Assembly: GCA_025351425.1 (NCBI GenBank)
Contig: JANXVY010000097.1
Coordinates: 1-64,000 of the forward strand
Length of the DNA stretch: 64,000 nucleotides
Direction: 5' to 3'
Source: Hyphomicrobium sp.
Lineage (GTDB): Bacteria > Pseudomonadota > Alphaproteobacteria > Rhizobiales > Hyphomicrobiaceae
The notes under the pieces are model-generated. The model worked only from the letters and a program-made list of their open reading frames with translations. It was not told the origin of the DNA and did not search any database. Made by a program: the position numbers and the translations under genes. Positions 18,220 to 33,447 of this stretch are shown here, piece by piece. The stretch's first letter is position 1. Each line of letters opens with the position of its first letter.

Positions 18220-18447
18220 ACGGCTCGACTGCACGCAGTTGAATGCATCGTAGAGGTCCAGTCTGCGCAACTTCCATGGGTGCTGCCCCGGCCGCTGGTT
18301 CGCGGATGGCGTCACGCCCTCCAAGCCCATCTCGCAAAGATCCAGGCGGTCGCTGAACACGTCGATGGCGCCAACCAGATTGTCCACGGCAACTCAATTG
18401 TCGAAGCATTCCCGCAGCAGTGTCGATTGACCCGGACTGGCAACTTT
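18220..18447 (-). pseudogene. Remnant of an IS1182-family transposase (N-terminal part)
   Basis: Reading leftward from 18447, one frame gives K-V-A-S-P-G-Q-S-T-L-L-R-E-C-F-D-N, then an in-frame TGA (18396-18394). It continues V-A-V-D-N-L-V-G-A-I-D-V-F and then 'DRLDLCEMGLEGVTP'. A 'RPGQHPWKLRRLDLYDAFN' block ends at 'CVQSSR' (18220). This order matches the N-terminus of IS1182-type transposases as I remember it (QSxLLPE, DNPVRAIDVFVDxLDL, GRPxYHP, YLNRVQSSRR). Similarity stops abruptly after QSSR, so only the first ~75 codons survive. It fills most of the 432-bp gap between bchG and ppsR. No terminal repeats were identified. Confidence 0.72.
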
Positions 18448-18539
18448 TAGACGGGCACTTTCAACGAATAGCTGTATTGTTCCACCCAGCAAATTGCATG
18501 GACAACTATGGCAGAGTGGTTCTACTCATGCAGCCCGGT

Positions 18540-19985
18540 TCAGTTGGAATAGGATCCGAGGTCGCCGAGCCCATGGCGGCGCAGCTTGTCGTAGAGCCCC
18601 TGCCGGCTGAGGCCTAGCATCTCGGCCGCCGACGCCCGGTTGTCGCCGGTCAGCTGCAGCGCAGCCTCGATGCACAGCCGTTCGATCACGTCCGTCGTTT
18701 CGCGAACGATCTCCTTGAGCGGTGCCCGTCCGACCAGTTCCCTCATCTGCGTGACCGAGCGCGGGAATTCGTTCGTCGCGTTTTGGGCGACCGACACGCG
18801 GCCGGCAATGTTGTGAACGATGAAGCCGAGGCACGGCGGATCGCCGTCGGGCACCGCGACGCCTGAAATCTCGACATCCATCTGCGTCCCGAACTCGCCC
18901 CGCATCGAAGTGGCGAACAAGCGGACCGACCCGTGCTCATTGACGTTGGCGATCAGCACCTTGAAGTCGACGCCCGGCCGACCGAGGAAGCGGTCGAGAA
19001 GTTCGCCCCGCGCCTGTTCTTCGGTCGCCAGTTCCGCGAACTCGAGAAACGTCTGGTTTGCGGTCAAGATGCGACCGTCGAGACTGGTGACGACAAATCC
19101 CTCGGGTGCCGCTTCCAAGACCTTCAGCAGGTTGGATTTCGCCTTTGGAATGAGCAGGTTACTGGTTTCGACGGGGCTGAAGCGGACGAGGAGATGCGCC
19201 GTCGTGTCCTGGCGGAACAGCGACGCCACCATGTTGACTTCGGTCGTCCCGTCGGCCAGCTTGATGCGAACCGCTTCGGCTTGGCCGAGGTTGCTGGCCT
19301 TGCTGAGCAAGGCTTGTCCTTGTTCGATGCTCTTGTTGGCGAGGCCTTCGATAAACGGCCGCCCCTGCATCCGTTTGCCGGCGTCGCCGAGCAGGGCCGC
19401 CGCGCTCGGATTGATTTCGACGACTTTGAGCGTATCGCGATCGACGATCACGATGGCTTCGGCGGAGCTTTGGAACAGGAAACGGTAGCGCGTTTCGGCG
19501 AGGCGAAAGCGGAGGTATTCCCGCTCCATTGATTGCTGGGCTTCAACGAGACGCTGTTGTGCCGCCGCGATTGTGCGGAGATCCCGGCCCATGGCGACGA
19601 TCTTGCCATCAGCGCTGACGTTGATCGCACGATAACCAATCGGGATCTGCAAGCCGCTCGACGACGTTTGATTGATGTGGCGCCAGCGGGGCTCAAGATT
19701 TGCAGCGGCTTCCTGCAAAACCTCTTTGACTTTGTCGCGGCTGTCGATGGCGACGGTCTCGATCCACGGCTTGCCGACCCATTCCATGATCTCGGGCCCA
19801 TCGAGATCCTGATTGCCGATCGAAACGTCCTTGATCATCCCCTTCTTGTCGATCAAAAGAGCGAGGTCAGACGCCGACGCGATAAGAGCGCCGACGATAG
19901 ATCCATCGATTTTATCGAAGGTTTTATGGGCCGACTTGAATGGCCGCGTGTTGTCTCGCGAGATGACCATGCGTTTGCTGAACAT
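18540..19985 (-). CDS. ppsR: Transcriptional repressor PpsR/CrtJ
   Basis: PpsR represses bch, crt and related genes under oxygen or high light by binding TGT-N12-ACA boxes. The 481-residue protein has an N-terminal domain, a glutamine-rich helix ('TIAAAQQRLVEAQQSMERE'), PAS domains beginning 'YRFLFQSSAEAIVIVDRDTL' and 'VLEAAPEGFVVTSLDGRILT', and a Fis-type helix-turn-helix, 'ASAAEMLGLSRQGLYDKLRR'. The ATG at 19985 has AGGA before it; an upstream in-phase ATG at 20093 overlaps aerR. Only two cysteines are visible, C385 and C438; C438 just before the HTH corresponds to the conserved redox cysteine. The gene follows aerR in the same direction. Confidence 0.93.
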   Translation of the reverse strand: MFSKRMVISRDNTRPFKSAHKTFDKIDGSIVGALIASASDLALLIDKKGMIKDVSIGNQDLDGPEIMEWVGKPWIETVAIDSRDKVKEVLQEAAANLEPRWRHINQTSSSGLQIPIGYRAINVSADGKIVAMGRDLRTIAAAQQRLVEAQQSMEREYLRFRLAETRYRFLFQSSAEAIVIVDRDTLKVVEINPSAAALLGDAGKRMQGRPFIEGLANKSIEQGQALLSKASNLGQAEAVRIKLADGTTEVNMVASLFRQDTTAHLLVRFSPVETSNLLIPKAKSNLLKVLEAAPEGFVVTSLDGRILTANQTFLEFAELATEEQARGELLDRFLGRPGVDFKVLIANVNEHGSVRLFATSMRGEFGTQMDVEISGVAVPDGDPPCLGFIVHNIAGRVSVAQNATNEFPRSVTQMRELVGRAPLKEIVRETTDVIERLCIEAALQLTGDNRASAAEMLGLSRQGLYDKLRRHGLGDLGSYSN

Positions 19986-20019
19986 TATGTCCTGATCGGA
20001 GTGCCGGTCTCCGTTTTCA

Positions 20020-21027
20020 TCAGCGGTTCGTGACCAAGTCAAGTAGTTTCGACGCTCGTGCGACGGCACGGCGGCCGTCCACGGCGCTGGCATCTGCCCC
20101 TAAAGCCTCGGCATGGTCCTGGCGGTCGCCGATCGCTTGGCCGCCGACCATGACGCGAACCGCGCCATTGATCGAGGATCGTTTCACGCGGCCGATGATG
20201 CGGCGAACTTTGTCGAAATGATCTTCGCTGCTGAGCGAGAAGCCTACAATATCGAAATGCCGGGCCTTCACCGCGTCGATTAGATCCTCGCTTTCGATCG
20301 ACGGCGCACTTGTGACCTGCCAGCCCGCCCTGCGGAAGAATTCAGTGACGAGAATGAGGCCAAACGTATGTTGTTCGCCCGGCGCGGGGATCAGCAGCAC
20401 ATTTCGCACTGCTTTGGAGTCTGGAACGACTTCGCGCGACGAGCTGAACGCGGCTCCGAAGCTATGGACGACCTGTTGCAGGTTCGTCAGCCCGATCGTG
20501 ACGGACGTGAAGTCGCACAGATCCTTGGTCCATTGCTCCCCAAGGTGGCGGGCGGCCGGAGCAAGCAGGCCAAGAAACACGTCCGGCAACGGCATGCCTC
20601 GGGCAATGAACCCTTCGACATGAGCACGCAGCGTGCGCACATTTTCGCGGACCGCCATCTCCGCCAGTTCTATGACCTGCTCGTTCGTCGGGGTTGGTAG
20701 GGGTTGCTCTTCGAGTTCGGGGAGGCGACCGCCTCCATAGGCAAGCATTAACCTCGGAATGATCTCGTTTTCGATCGTGCCCTGCAGGCGGGTGCGCAGC
20801 AGCACCGCCTCGTCGGGCCGTTCGTTCCGGTTCGATGCGGACCCGCAATCGATGTTGCGCAAGTCTGCGTCGAATCTGCCTTGTCCCGGAGGCCGCCTTT
20901 TTGACAGCATCCACATTGGGTCCATCCGGTTGGCAGCCGCCTGTACTTGCGACCCCTGGACTTGCCCGCACCGGTCATCTTGGTGCGCCGCCTGCCGCGA
21001 CGCGGCCCCATCTTTTCTGCTTGCCAT
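20020..21027 (-). CDS. aerR: AerR/PpaA cobalamin-binding antirepressor
   Basis: This regulator binds cobalamin and modulates PpsR/CrtJ in response to light. The last ~130 of 335 residues form a B12-binding fold opening 'NVLLIPAPGEQHTFGL'. E218, H220 and G223 reproduce the E-x-H-x-x-G arrangement in which His ligates B12. 'FDIVGFSLSSEDHFDKVRRI' and 'VRVMVGGQAIGDR' follow as expected. The middle region is helical, with 'FLGLLAPAARHLGEQWTKDL' resembling the cap domain of B12 proteins. About the first 70 residues are variable and rich in charged residues. It ends 34 nt before ppsR, as in other PGCs. Symbol ppaA is an equally valid name. Confidence 0.9.
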   Translation of the reverse strand: MASRKDGAASRQAAHQDDRCGQVQGSQVQAAANRMDPMWMLSKRRPPGQGRFDADLRNIDCGSASNRNERPDEAVLLRTRLQGTIENEIIPRLMLAYGGGRLPELEEQPLPTPTNEQVIELAEMAVRENVRTLRAHVEGFIARGMPLPDVFLGLLAPAARHLGEQWTKDLCDFTSVTIGLTNLQQVVHSFGAAFSSSREVVPDSKAVRNVLLIPAPGEQHTFGLILVTEFFRRAGWQVTSAPSIESEDLIDAVKARHFDIVGFSLSSEDHFDKVRRIIGRVKRSSINGAVRVMVGGQAIGDRQDHAEALGADASAVDGRRAVARASKLLDLVTNR

Positions 21028-21233
21028 TTGAGGCTCCCCGATACCGGCAGTCTATGCTGCCGTTAGATGTTCGTATCCACACTTTGAAACATCAGTTCGA
21101 ATGTCGCTTCCATATCGCTCGGGACAATACATCCATACGAGCAATCCAGGTCGCGGGCAGCATAGTGCAGCGAAGTTAAGCATGGGCCGACGATCAAAGC
21201 CAATAACAATAATCTCTCGCTGCCGATAAAAAA

Positions 21234-21290
21234 TGTAAAGAGAAAAATACGTCAAGATAACTTGACACACTCCGGCAAGTGGTTCTAAGT
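21234..21290 (+). promoter_or_regulatory. bchF promoter with two overlapping PpsR-like boxes
   Basis: TGT-N12-ACG lies at 21234-21251 and CGT-N12-ACA at 21250-21267; they share two bases. The second contains the perfect palindrome GTCAAG-ATAA-CTTGAC (21251-21266). TTGACA (21262-21267) is a good -35, and TCTAAG (21285-21290) after 17 bp is a plausible -10. The -35 therefore supplies the ACA half-site. The start codon of bchF is 69 nt further on. The rest of this 332-bp gap toward aerR shows no other clear motif. Confidence 0.7.
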
Positions 21291-21359
21291 TTTGGTTGTG
21301 GCAAGGGTCGCTGAGGCTCCTAAGCCCCGACTGAATGGGCAATTAGAAGGACCTTCGCG

Positions 21360-23335
<1,976 letters not shown>

Positions 23336-23363
23336 ATCCAGCCAGCGAAGGTAAAGTCACGAG

Positions 23364-25005
23364 ATGCAGCTCAGCGTTTGGACATATGAAGGCCCCCCGC
23401 ACGTCGGCGCGATGCGCATCGCGGCTTCGATGACTGGAGTGCACTATGTTCTTCACGCGCCCCAGGGCGATACCTATTCCGATCTCCTGTTCACGATGAT
23501 CGAGCGCAACGACCGCCGCCCGCCCGTGACCTACACCACCTTCCAGGCGCGGGACCTGGGTGGCGATACGGCGGAACTCTTCAAGCGCTCGGCGGTCTCC
23601 GCCTTCGAACGATTCCGCCCCGATGTCATGTTGGTAGGTGCGTCATGCACCGCCGAGCTGATCCAGGATGATCCAGGCGGACTGGCTTCCTCTCTCGGCC
23701 TGCCCATTCCGGTCGTGCCGCTCGAATTGCCCTCCTACCAGCGCAAGGAGAATTGGGGCGCGGCTGAAACATTCTATCGGCTGGTGCGCAGCCTGTGCCA
23801 GGGCACGGTTCCAGCCGTAATAGCGGCGAAATCGGCAGTCTCGCAGCAGCCAGACCGCCGCCGGAGCTGCAACATTCTAGGCCCCGCCTCGCTCGGCTTC
23901 CGTCACCGCGACGATGTGCTGGAAATCACCCGCCTGTTGGGCGATCTGGGCGTCACAATCAACGTAATAGCGCCGCTCGGCGCAACCCCTGCCGATATTT
24001 GCCGGCTGGGCGAAGCGGACTTCAACGTCGTGCTCTATCCTGAAATTGCCGGCGTGGCCGCCAAATGGCTGGAGCGTACGTTCCACCAGCCCGCAACCAA
24101 AACCGTTCCCATCGGGGTTGGCGCGACGCGCGATTTCATCGTCGAAGTGGCCGCGCTCGCCGGCATTGATCCCTCGGCGGTGCTGGCGAAACCCTCCTCC
24201 AGGCTGCCGTGGTATTCGCGCTCCGTAGACTCGACCTATCTGACCGGAAAACGCGTCTTCATATATGGTGATGCAACCCATGCAGTCGCCGCAGCGCGAA
24301 TTGCGCGCGATGAACTGGGCTTCAAGGTTGTGGGGCTTGGCACCTACGCCCGCGAATTCGCCCGCGAAATCCGCGATGCCGCAAAGCTCTATGGCGTCGA
24401 ACCGCTGATCACCGAGGACTACCTCGAAGTCGAACGTCAGATCGTCGAGCTTGAGCCCGATCTCGTTCTCGGCACTCAGATGGAGCGCCACATCGCCAAG
24501 CGCATGGGGGTGGCCTGTGCCGTCATCTCGGCGCCGGTTCATGTCCAGGATTTTCCCGCGCGTTATTCGCCGCAGATGGGCTTCGAAGGCGCGAACGTCA
24601 TCTTCGATACGTTCGTCCATCCTCTGATGATGGGCCTGGAGCAGCATCTTCTGCAGATGTTCAAGGAAGACTTCGAATTCCATCCCGGCGCAGCGCCCTC
24701 CCATCTGGGGCCGTCGCATCATGCAAGTCAGGCCCCCGCGGCCCAGCCGAAGCCGGAGCCCGATACGGAGCCGGCCGTGGCGAAAGCCTCAAGCGCCGCT
24801 GCGGCGTCTGCCGAACCAAGCTTGGCAGCCTCCGGTATCCTCCCCGCGGCGCAGCTTACCGGCGCACCTATCGCCCTCGTCTGGTCGGCAGCGGCCGAGC
24901 AGGAACTCAAGAAAATTCCCTTCTTCGTTCGTTCGAAAGCGCGGCGCAACGCCGAGCGGTTCGCGGGCGAACACGGGCTAAACCTGGTGACCATCGAGAC
25001 ATTGT

Positions 25006-25034
<29 letters not shown>
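23364..25034 (+). CDS. bchB: Light-independent protochlorophyllide reductase subunit B
   Basis: BchB contributes Asp as fourth ligand of the NB cluster; D36 in '[13 protein letters not shown]' is at the expected position. Conserved blocks include '[17 protein letters not shown]', '[18 protein letters not shown]' and '[19 protein letters not shown]'. The final ~55 residues form the PCP-red domain, '[20 protein letters not shown]'. At 556 residues it is longer than usual because of an Ala/Pro/Glu-rich linker of roughly 65 residues before that domain. Its 3' end overlaps the bchH start by 29 nt. Confidence 0.95.
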
Positions 25035-29699
<4,665 letters not shown>

Positions 29700-29709
29700 G
29701 AGCAGCGCC

Positions 29710-30411
29710 ATGTCGGGTTTTACGTATTACGAGCGCCGAGGCCAGTTGAAGACCTACTTCGACCGGACCGCAGTCGATGCCTGGGCGCGGCTCACCACGG
29801 ATGCACCCGTCAGCGGCATCCGCGCGACGGTTCGGGCCGGACGTGACCGGATGCGCGCAACGCTGCTCGATTGGCTGCCGCAAGACCTGCAGGGCCAGCG
29901 GGTGCTGGATGCCGGCGCTGGCACGGGTGCGCTTGCCATCGAGGCTGCCCGGCGCGGCGCGCATGTCGTCGCCATCGATCTATCGCCCCGGCTGATCGAG
30001 CTGGCCCGGGAGCGCACGCCCTCTGATCTCGGCCGCGGATCGATCGAGTTCCGGTCCGGCGACATGCTCGATCCCAACCTCGGCGCGTTCGACCACGTGG
30101 TCTGCATGGACAGCCTGGTCCATTATCAGGCCGCCGACACGGTCGGTGCGCTTTCGCGGCTGGCTGGCCGCACACGGAACTCGGTCCTGTTCACGTTTGC
30201 TCCCCGCACGCCTGCTCTCACCGTCATGCACGCCATCGGGCGGGCGTTTCCGCGCTCCGACAGGGCGCCGGCCATCGAGCCTGTGGCGCCGCACCTTTTG
30301 ACGAACTTGATTGGCACTGAAGCGCGCCTCAGCCGCTGGTCGGTTGGCCGTTCCAGCCGGGTATCGCATGGCTTTTATATGTCGCACGCGATGGAGCTCG
30401 TCCGCGAATGA
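29710..30411 (+). CDS. bchM: Magnesium protoporphyrin IX O-methyltransferase BchM
   Basis: BchM methylates the ring-C propionate of Mg-protoporphyrin IX with SAM, giving the substrate of AcsF. Motif I reads 'RVLDAGAGTGALAIEAARRG', followed by 'HVVAIDLSPRLIELARER'. 'GAFDHVVCMDSLVHYQ' is the motif IV region typical of BchM/ChlM. The 233-residue length is usual. The ATG at 29710 is 10 nt after the bchL stop with GCAGCG before it; upstream in-phase codons fall inside bchL. The stop overlaps lhaA (ATGA). Confidence 0.95.
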   Translation: MSGFTYYERRGQLKTYFDRTAVDAWARLTTDAPVSGIRATVRAGRDRMRATLLDWLPQDLQGQRVLDAGAGTGALAIEAARRGAHVVAIDLSPRLIELARERTPSDLGRGSIEFRSGDMLDPNLGAFDHVVCMDSLVHYQAADTVGALSRLAGRTRNSVLFTFAPRTPALTVMHAIGRAFPRSDRAPAIEPVAPHLLTNLIGTEARLSRWSVGRSSRVSHGFYMSHAMELVRE

Positions 30412-31859
30412 CAGCCTGGGTCGACAGGTTCGCACCGGCCAGAATCGTCAACGCCTGGCGTGACGTGAGCCCGCGGTATTTCCCGTTCGCGGACGCAGCG
30501 ACGGTCGAATTGCCGCTTGGACGATTGATCCGCTTGTCGTTGTTCCAGGTCAGCGTGGGCATGGCCCTGGTTCTGCTGATCGGCACCCTCAATCGCGTCA
30601 TGATCGTAGAGCTTGAGGTGCCGGCCAGCGTTGTCGGCGTGATGATTTCGCTGCCGCTGTTGTTTGCGCCCTTCCGCTCCCTCATCGGGCACCGCTCGGA
30701 CACCTACAAATCGGTGCTCGGCTGGCGTCGTGTGCCCTATCTGGCGATGGGGACGATGCTTCAATTCGGTGGCCTCGCCATCATGCCGTTTGCAATCATC
30801 GTGCTATCGGGTGACACGACTGCGCCAGCCTTCGTGGGCTATCTCGCGGCGGGACTGGCGTTTCTGTTGACGGGGGCCGGCCTCCACACGGTTCAGACTG
30901 TTGGCCTCGCTCTTGCGACAGATCTTGCCCCGGCCGCCGCCCGCCCGCGGGTGGTCGCGATGCTCTGCTTCATGCTGCTGTTTGGCATGATTGTCAGCGC
31001 GGTGAGCTTCGGAATATTGCTCTCCAACTTCAGTGAGTTGCGCCTCATTCAGGTTATCCAAGGCTCGGCGGTCTTGACCATGTTCCTGAACATGGCGGCC
31101 ATCTGGAAGCAGGAGCCGCGCAATTCAGACCGTACTCTGCCGAGCCGGGTGTCGCCGACGTTTGGTAAGGCCTGGGCTGCCTTTTCGTCCAACAGTCAGG
31201 CGACGCGGCGGCTGGTTGCTCTGGCGCTCGGCACGGCGGCCTTCAGCATGCAGGACGTTCTTCTGGAACCCTACGGCGGCCAGATCCTTCACCTGAGCGT
31301 CGGCGCGACGACGGCTCTAACGGCTGGTCTTGCCGCTGGCGGGATCGCGGGCCTGTGGGTTGCGGCAAAGCAGCTGGGGCGTGACGGCGACCCGTATCGT
31401 GTGGCGGCCTGTGGCGCTGTCGTTGGGATCGTGGCTTTCGCAGCCGTAGTCTTTGCCTCGCCGCTCTCCTCGGCGCTGCTGTTCAGCGTCGGAGTGACGC
31501 TGATCGGCTTTGGCGGTGGCCAGTTCGCCCACGCAACCCTGACCGCCGCGATGCATGCCTCCCGCAGCGACGAGACCGGGTTTGCGCTCGGCGTCTGGGG
31601 CGCTGTCCAGGCAACGTCGGCCGGGCTCGCCATAGCGCTCGGCGGACTGATCCGCGATGCGGTTTCGAGCGCAGCCGTAGAGGGCCGGCTAGGTGAAGCC
31701 CTGATGGACCCTGCAACCGGATACAGCTTCGTCTATCACCTCGAGGTTGGCCTGTTGTTCCTCGCCCTTGTTGCGTTGGGCCCCCTGGTCCGCAAGCCGT
31801 TCCATGCGCAGATGTCCCCATCGCGAAGTTCCGGCGATCCCTTATCGATACAAAGTTGA
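30408..31859 (+). CDS. lhaA: LH1 assembly protein LhaA (PucC family)
   Basis: LhaA is a 12-span MFS-like membrane protein needed for efficient LH1 assembly. The 483-residue sequence shows the family start 'GRLIRLSLFQVSVGMALVLL', then 'TLNRVMIVELEVPASVVGVM' and 'PFRSLIGHRSDTYKSVLGWR'. 'QDVLLEPYGGQILHLSVGAT' marks the second half. The gene sits between bchM and puhA, its usual position in purple bacteria. The paralogue at 15836 shares the 'NRVMIVEL' region. Confidence 0.93.
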   Translation: MTAWVDRFAPARIVNAWRDVSPRYFPFADAATVELPLGRLIRLSLFQVSVGMALVLLIGTLNRVMIVELEVPASVVGVMISLPLLFAPFRSLIGHRSDTYKSVLGWRRVPYLAMGTMLQFGGLAIMPFAIIVLSGDTTAPAFVGYLAAGLAFLLTGAGLHTVQTVGLALATDLAPAAARPRVVAMLCFMLLFGMIVSAVSFGILLSNFSELRLIQVIQGSAVLTMFLNMAAIWKQEPRNSDRTLPSRVSPTFGKAWAAFSSNSQATRRLVALALGTAAFSMQDVLLEPYGGQILHLSVGATTALTAGLAAGGIAGLWVAAKQLGRDGDPYRVAACGAVVGIVAFAAVVFASPLSSALLFSVGVTLIGFGGGQFAHATLTAAMHASRSDETGFALGVWGAVQATSAGLAIALGGLIRDAVSSAAVEGRLGEALMDPATGYSFVYHLEVGLLFLALVALGPLVRKPFHAQMSPSRSSGDPLSIQS

Positions 31860-31925
31860 GGACTGCGGCTGATCCAAATTGTTCGTTCGGATCAAAAGAA
31901 ATAAAATGGAAAAGGAGACAAGGCC

Positions 31926-32702
31926 ATGCTGCTGACCGGTGCGATCACAAACTATATCGATGTTCCTCAGGTCGTTTTATACCTGTTCTGGATCTTCTTT
32001 GTGGGGCTGCTGTTTTATCTCCAGCGCGAAAGCCGGCGCGAAGGCTATCCGCTTCACACCGATCTCAACGGTACCGAAAAGAAGATGCTGCCATTCTATT
32101 GGCCGCCGCCCAAGACGTTCCTGCTCGCCAATGGCGAAACAAAAACGCTTCCCGATGGTATTGCAGATAGCCGCCCGGTAAAGGCAGTGCCGACGGCACC
32201 GTGGCGCGGAGCCCCGCTCCAGCCTACCGGCAATCCGCTGGTGGACGCCGTTGGACCAGCCTCTTATGCTGAGCGTGCCGACCGGCCCGACGTGACGTCG
32301 AAAGGAACACCGCGAATTGTGCCCTTGCGTGCCGACCACGAATATCACGTCGACGAACGCGATCCTGATCCGGTGGGAATGCCCGTGTGCGGAGCGGATG
32401 GCGTGGTGGCGGGGACTGTGCGCGATGTCTGGGTTGACCGCGCTGAATCGATCGCCCGTTATCTCGAAGTCGAATTGCCGGGAGAAATTCCGCGCCGGGT
32501 CCTGTTGCCGTTCACAGCCGCCCGCGTCGATATGAAGAACCAGGTGGTCAAGGTATATTCGATCTTGGGCCATCAATTCTCCGACGTGCCCGTTACGCGC
32601 AATCCAGATCAAGTCACTTTGCTCGAAGAAGACCGCATTTGCGGCTATTATGGCGGCGGGCATCTGTATGCTACGGCCAAGCGATCGGAGACGGTGGTAT
32701 GA
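31926..32702 (+). CDS. puhA: Photosynthetic reaction centre H subunit
   Basis: PuhA anchors the L/M core and helps proton entry to the secondary quinone. One membrane helix spans about residues 11-32, 'IDVPQVVLYLFWIFFVGLLF'. 'YLQRESRREGYPL' follows at the cytoplasmic side, as in other H subunits. The PRC-barrel domain contains 'PVGMPVCGADGVVAGTVRDV' and ends with 'DQVTLLEEDRICGYYGGGHL'. At 258 residues the length is standard. An AAGGAGACAAGG ribosome site precedes the start. A 66-nt gap separates it from lhaA; no PpsR box was seen in it. Its stop overlaps puhB. Confidence 0.96.
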   Translation: MLLTGAITNYIDVPQVVLYLFWIFFVGLLFYLQRESRREGYPLHTDLNGTEKKMLPFYWPPPKTFLLANGETKTLPDGIADSRPVKAVPTAPWRGAPLQPTGNPLVDAVGPASYAERADRPDVTSKGTPRIVPLRADHEYHVDERDPDPVGMPVCGADGVVAGTVRDVWVDRAESIARYLEVELPGEIPRRVLLPFTAARVDMKNQVVKVYSILGHQFSDVPVTRNPDQVTLLEEDRICGYYGGGHLYATAKRSETVV

Positions 32703-33388
32703 GCGCAGAATTCGATAGTGAACCAATTCCAGGTCTGCCGGCAAAATTGCCGGCCGGAGAAAAGATCCTCTGGCAAGGAGGATCGCAGTGGCTGGCTTTC
32801 GCCGTCGATGCCTTGCACGTGAAAGCGGTCGCCGTCTATTTCGCGCTTCTGATGGCGTTCCGCTTCTCGACCGCAGTGGCGGACGGCGCTTCGATCCTCA
32901 CCGGATTGCAGGGCGCCGCCTGGGCTTTGGTGCTGGGGCTCTGCGTCGAAGCCATGCTGCTGGCCTATGCCTGGGCCAGCGCGTGGACCACCGTGTACAC
33001 CATTACCAACCGCCGGGTCGTGATCCGGTACGGCGTCGCCTATCAGATTGCGCTCAATCTTCCGTTCAGCAAGATCGACAGCGCTGCCGTCAAGCTGGCC
33101 GCTGCCGGTACGGGCGATATTCCGCTGCAGCTATCGGCCGGTGAGCACGTCGCCTATCTCAACCTATGGCCCCACGTCCGGCGCTGGCACTTTACGCACC
33201 CGCAGCCCGCACTGCGTTCTGTCCCCGATGCGGCAGCCGTGGCCAAGATCCTGGGCGACGCCCTGGCAAAGTCGATGGCCGAAGGACAAGTTCGTACGCC
33301 GTCGATGGCAGGTGAGATGGCGGGTGACACGGCGCGAAAAATTGCTGTGCGGTTGCCGCGCGCTGCGATGGCGCGGGCGACGGCCTAG
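32699..33388 (+). CDS. puhB: Photosynthetic complex assembly protein PuhB
   Basis: PuhB (229 residues) is a membrane protein with a PH-like domain that promotes reaction-centre assembly. 'LPAGEKILWQGGSQWLAFAV' opens the protein. Hydrophobic spans follow, and 'TTVYTITNRRVVIRYGVAYQ' is the signature of the bacterial PH domain. The ATG at 32699 overlaps the puhA stop. The extreme C-terminus (Ala/Arg-rich) lies at a 15-bp tandem duplication that includes the stop codon, so the last residues may be variable. Confidence 0.9.
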   Translation: MSAEFDSEPIPGLPAKLPAGEKILWQGGSQWLAFAVDALHVKAVAVYFALLMAFRFSTAVADGASILTGLQGAAWALVLGLCVEAMLLAYAWASAWTTVYTITNRRVVIRYGVAYQIALNLPFSKIDSAAVKLAAAGTGDIPLQLSAGEHVAYLNLWPHVRRWHFTHPQPALRSVPDAAAVAKILGDALAKSMAEGQVRTPSMAGEMAGDTARKIAVRLPRAAMARATA

Positions 33389-33409
33389 CCTGAGACGGCC
33401 TAGCCTGGG
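33380..33409 (+). repeat. 15-bp tandem duplication at the puhB stop codon
   Basis: ACGGCCTAGCCTGAG (33380-33394) is followed directly by ACGGCCTAGCCTGGG (33395-33409). The first copy contains the puhB stop TAG (33386-33388). The duplication separates puhB from the puhC ribosome site without changing either protein. Confidence 0.8.
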
Positions 33410-33447
33410 ATGGCTCGAGTTTGTGTCCAATGCAGAAGGGTAGTGCC

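Noticed and set aside
18079-18387. Possible intact 102-residue gene on the minus strand
   Set aside because: Only its first 56 codons resemble anything, and that is the truncated transposase; the rest is unrelated promoter sequence of bchG.
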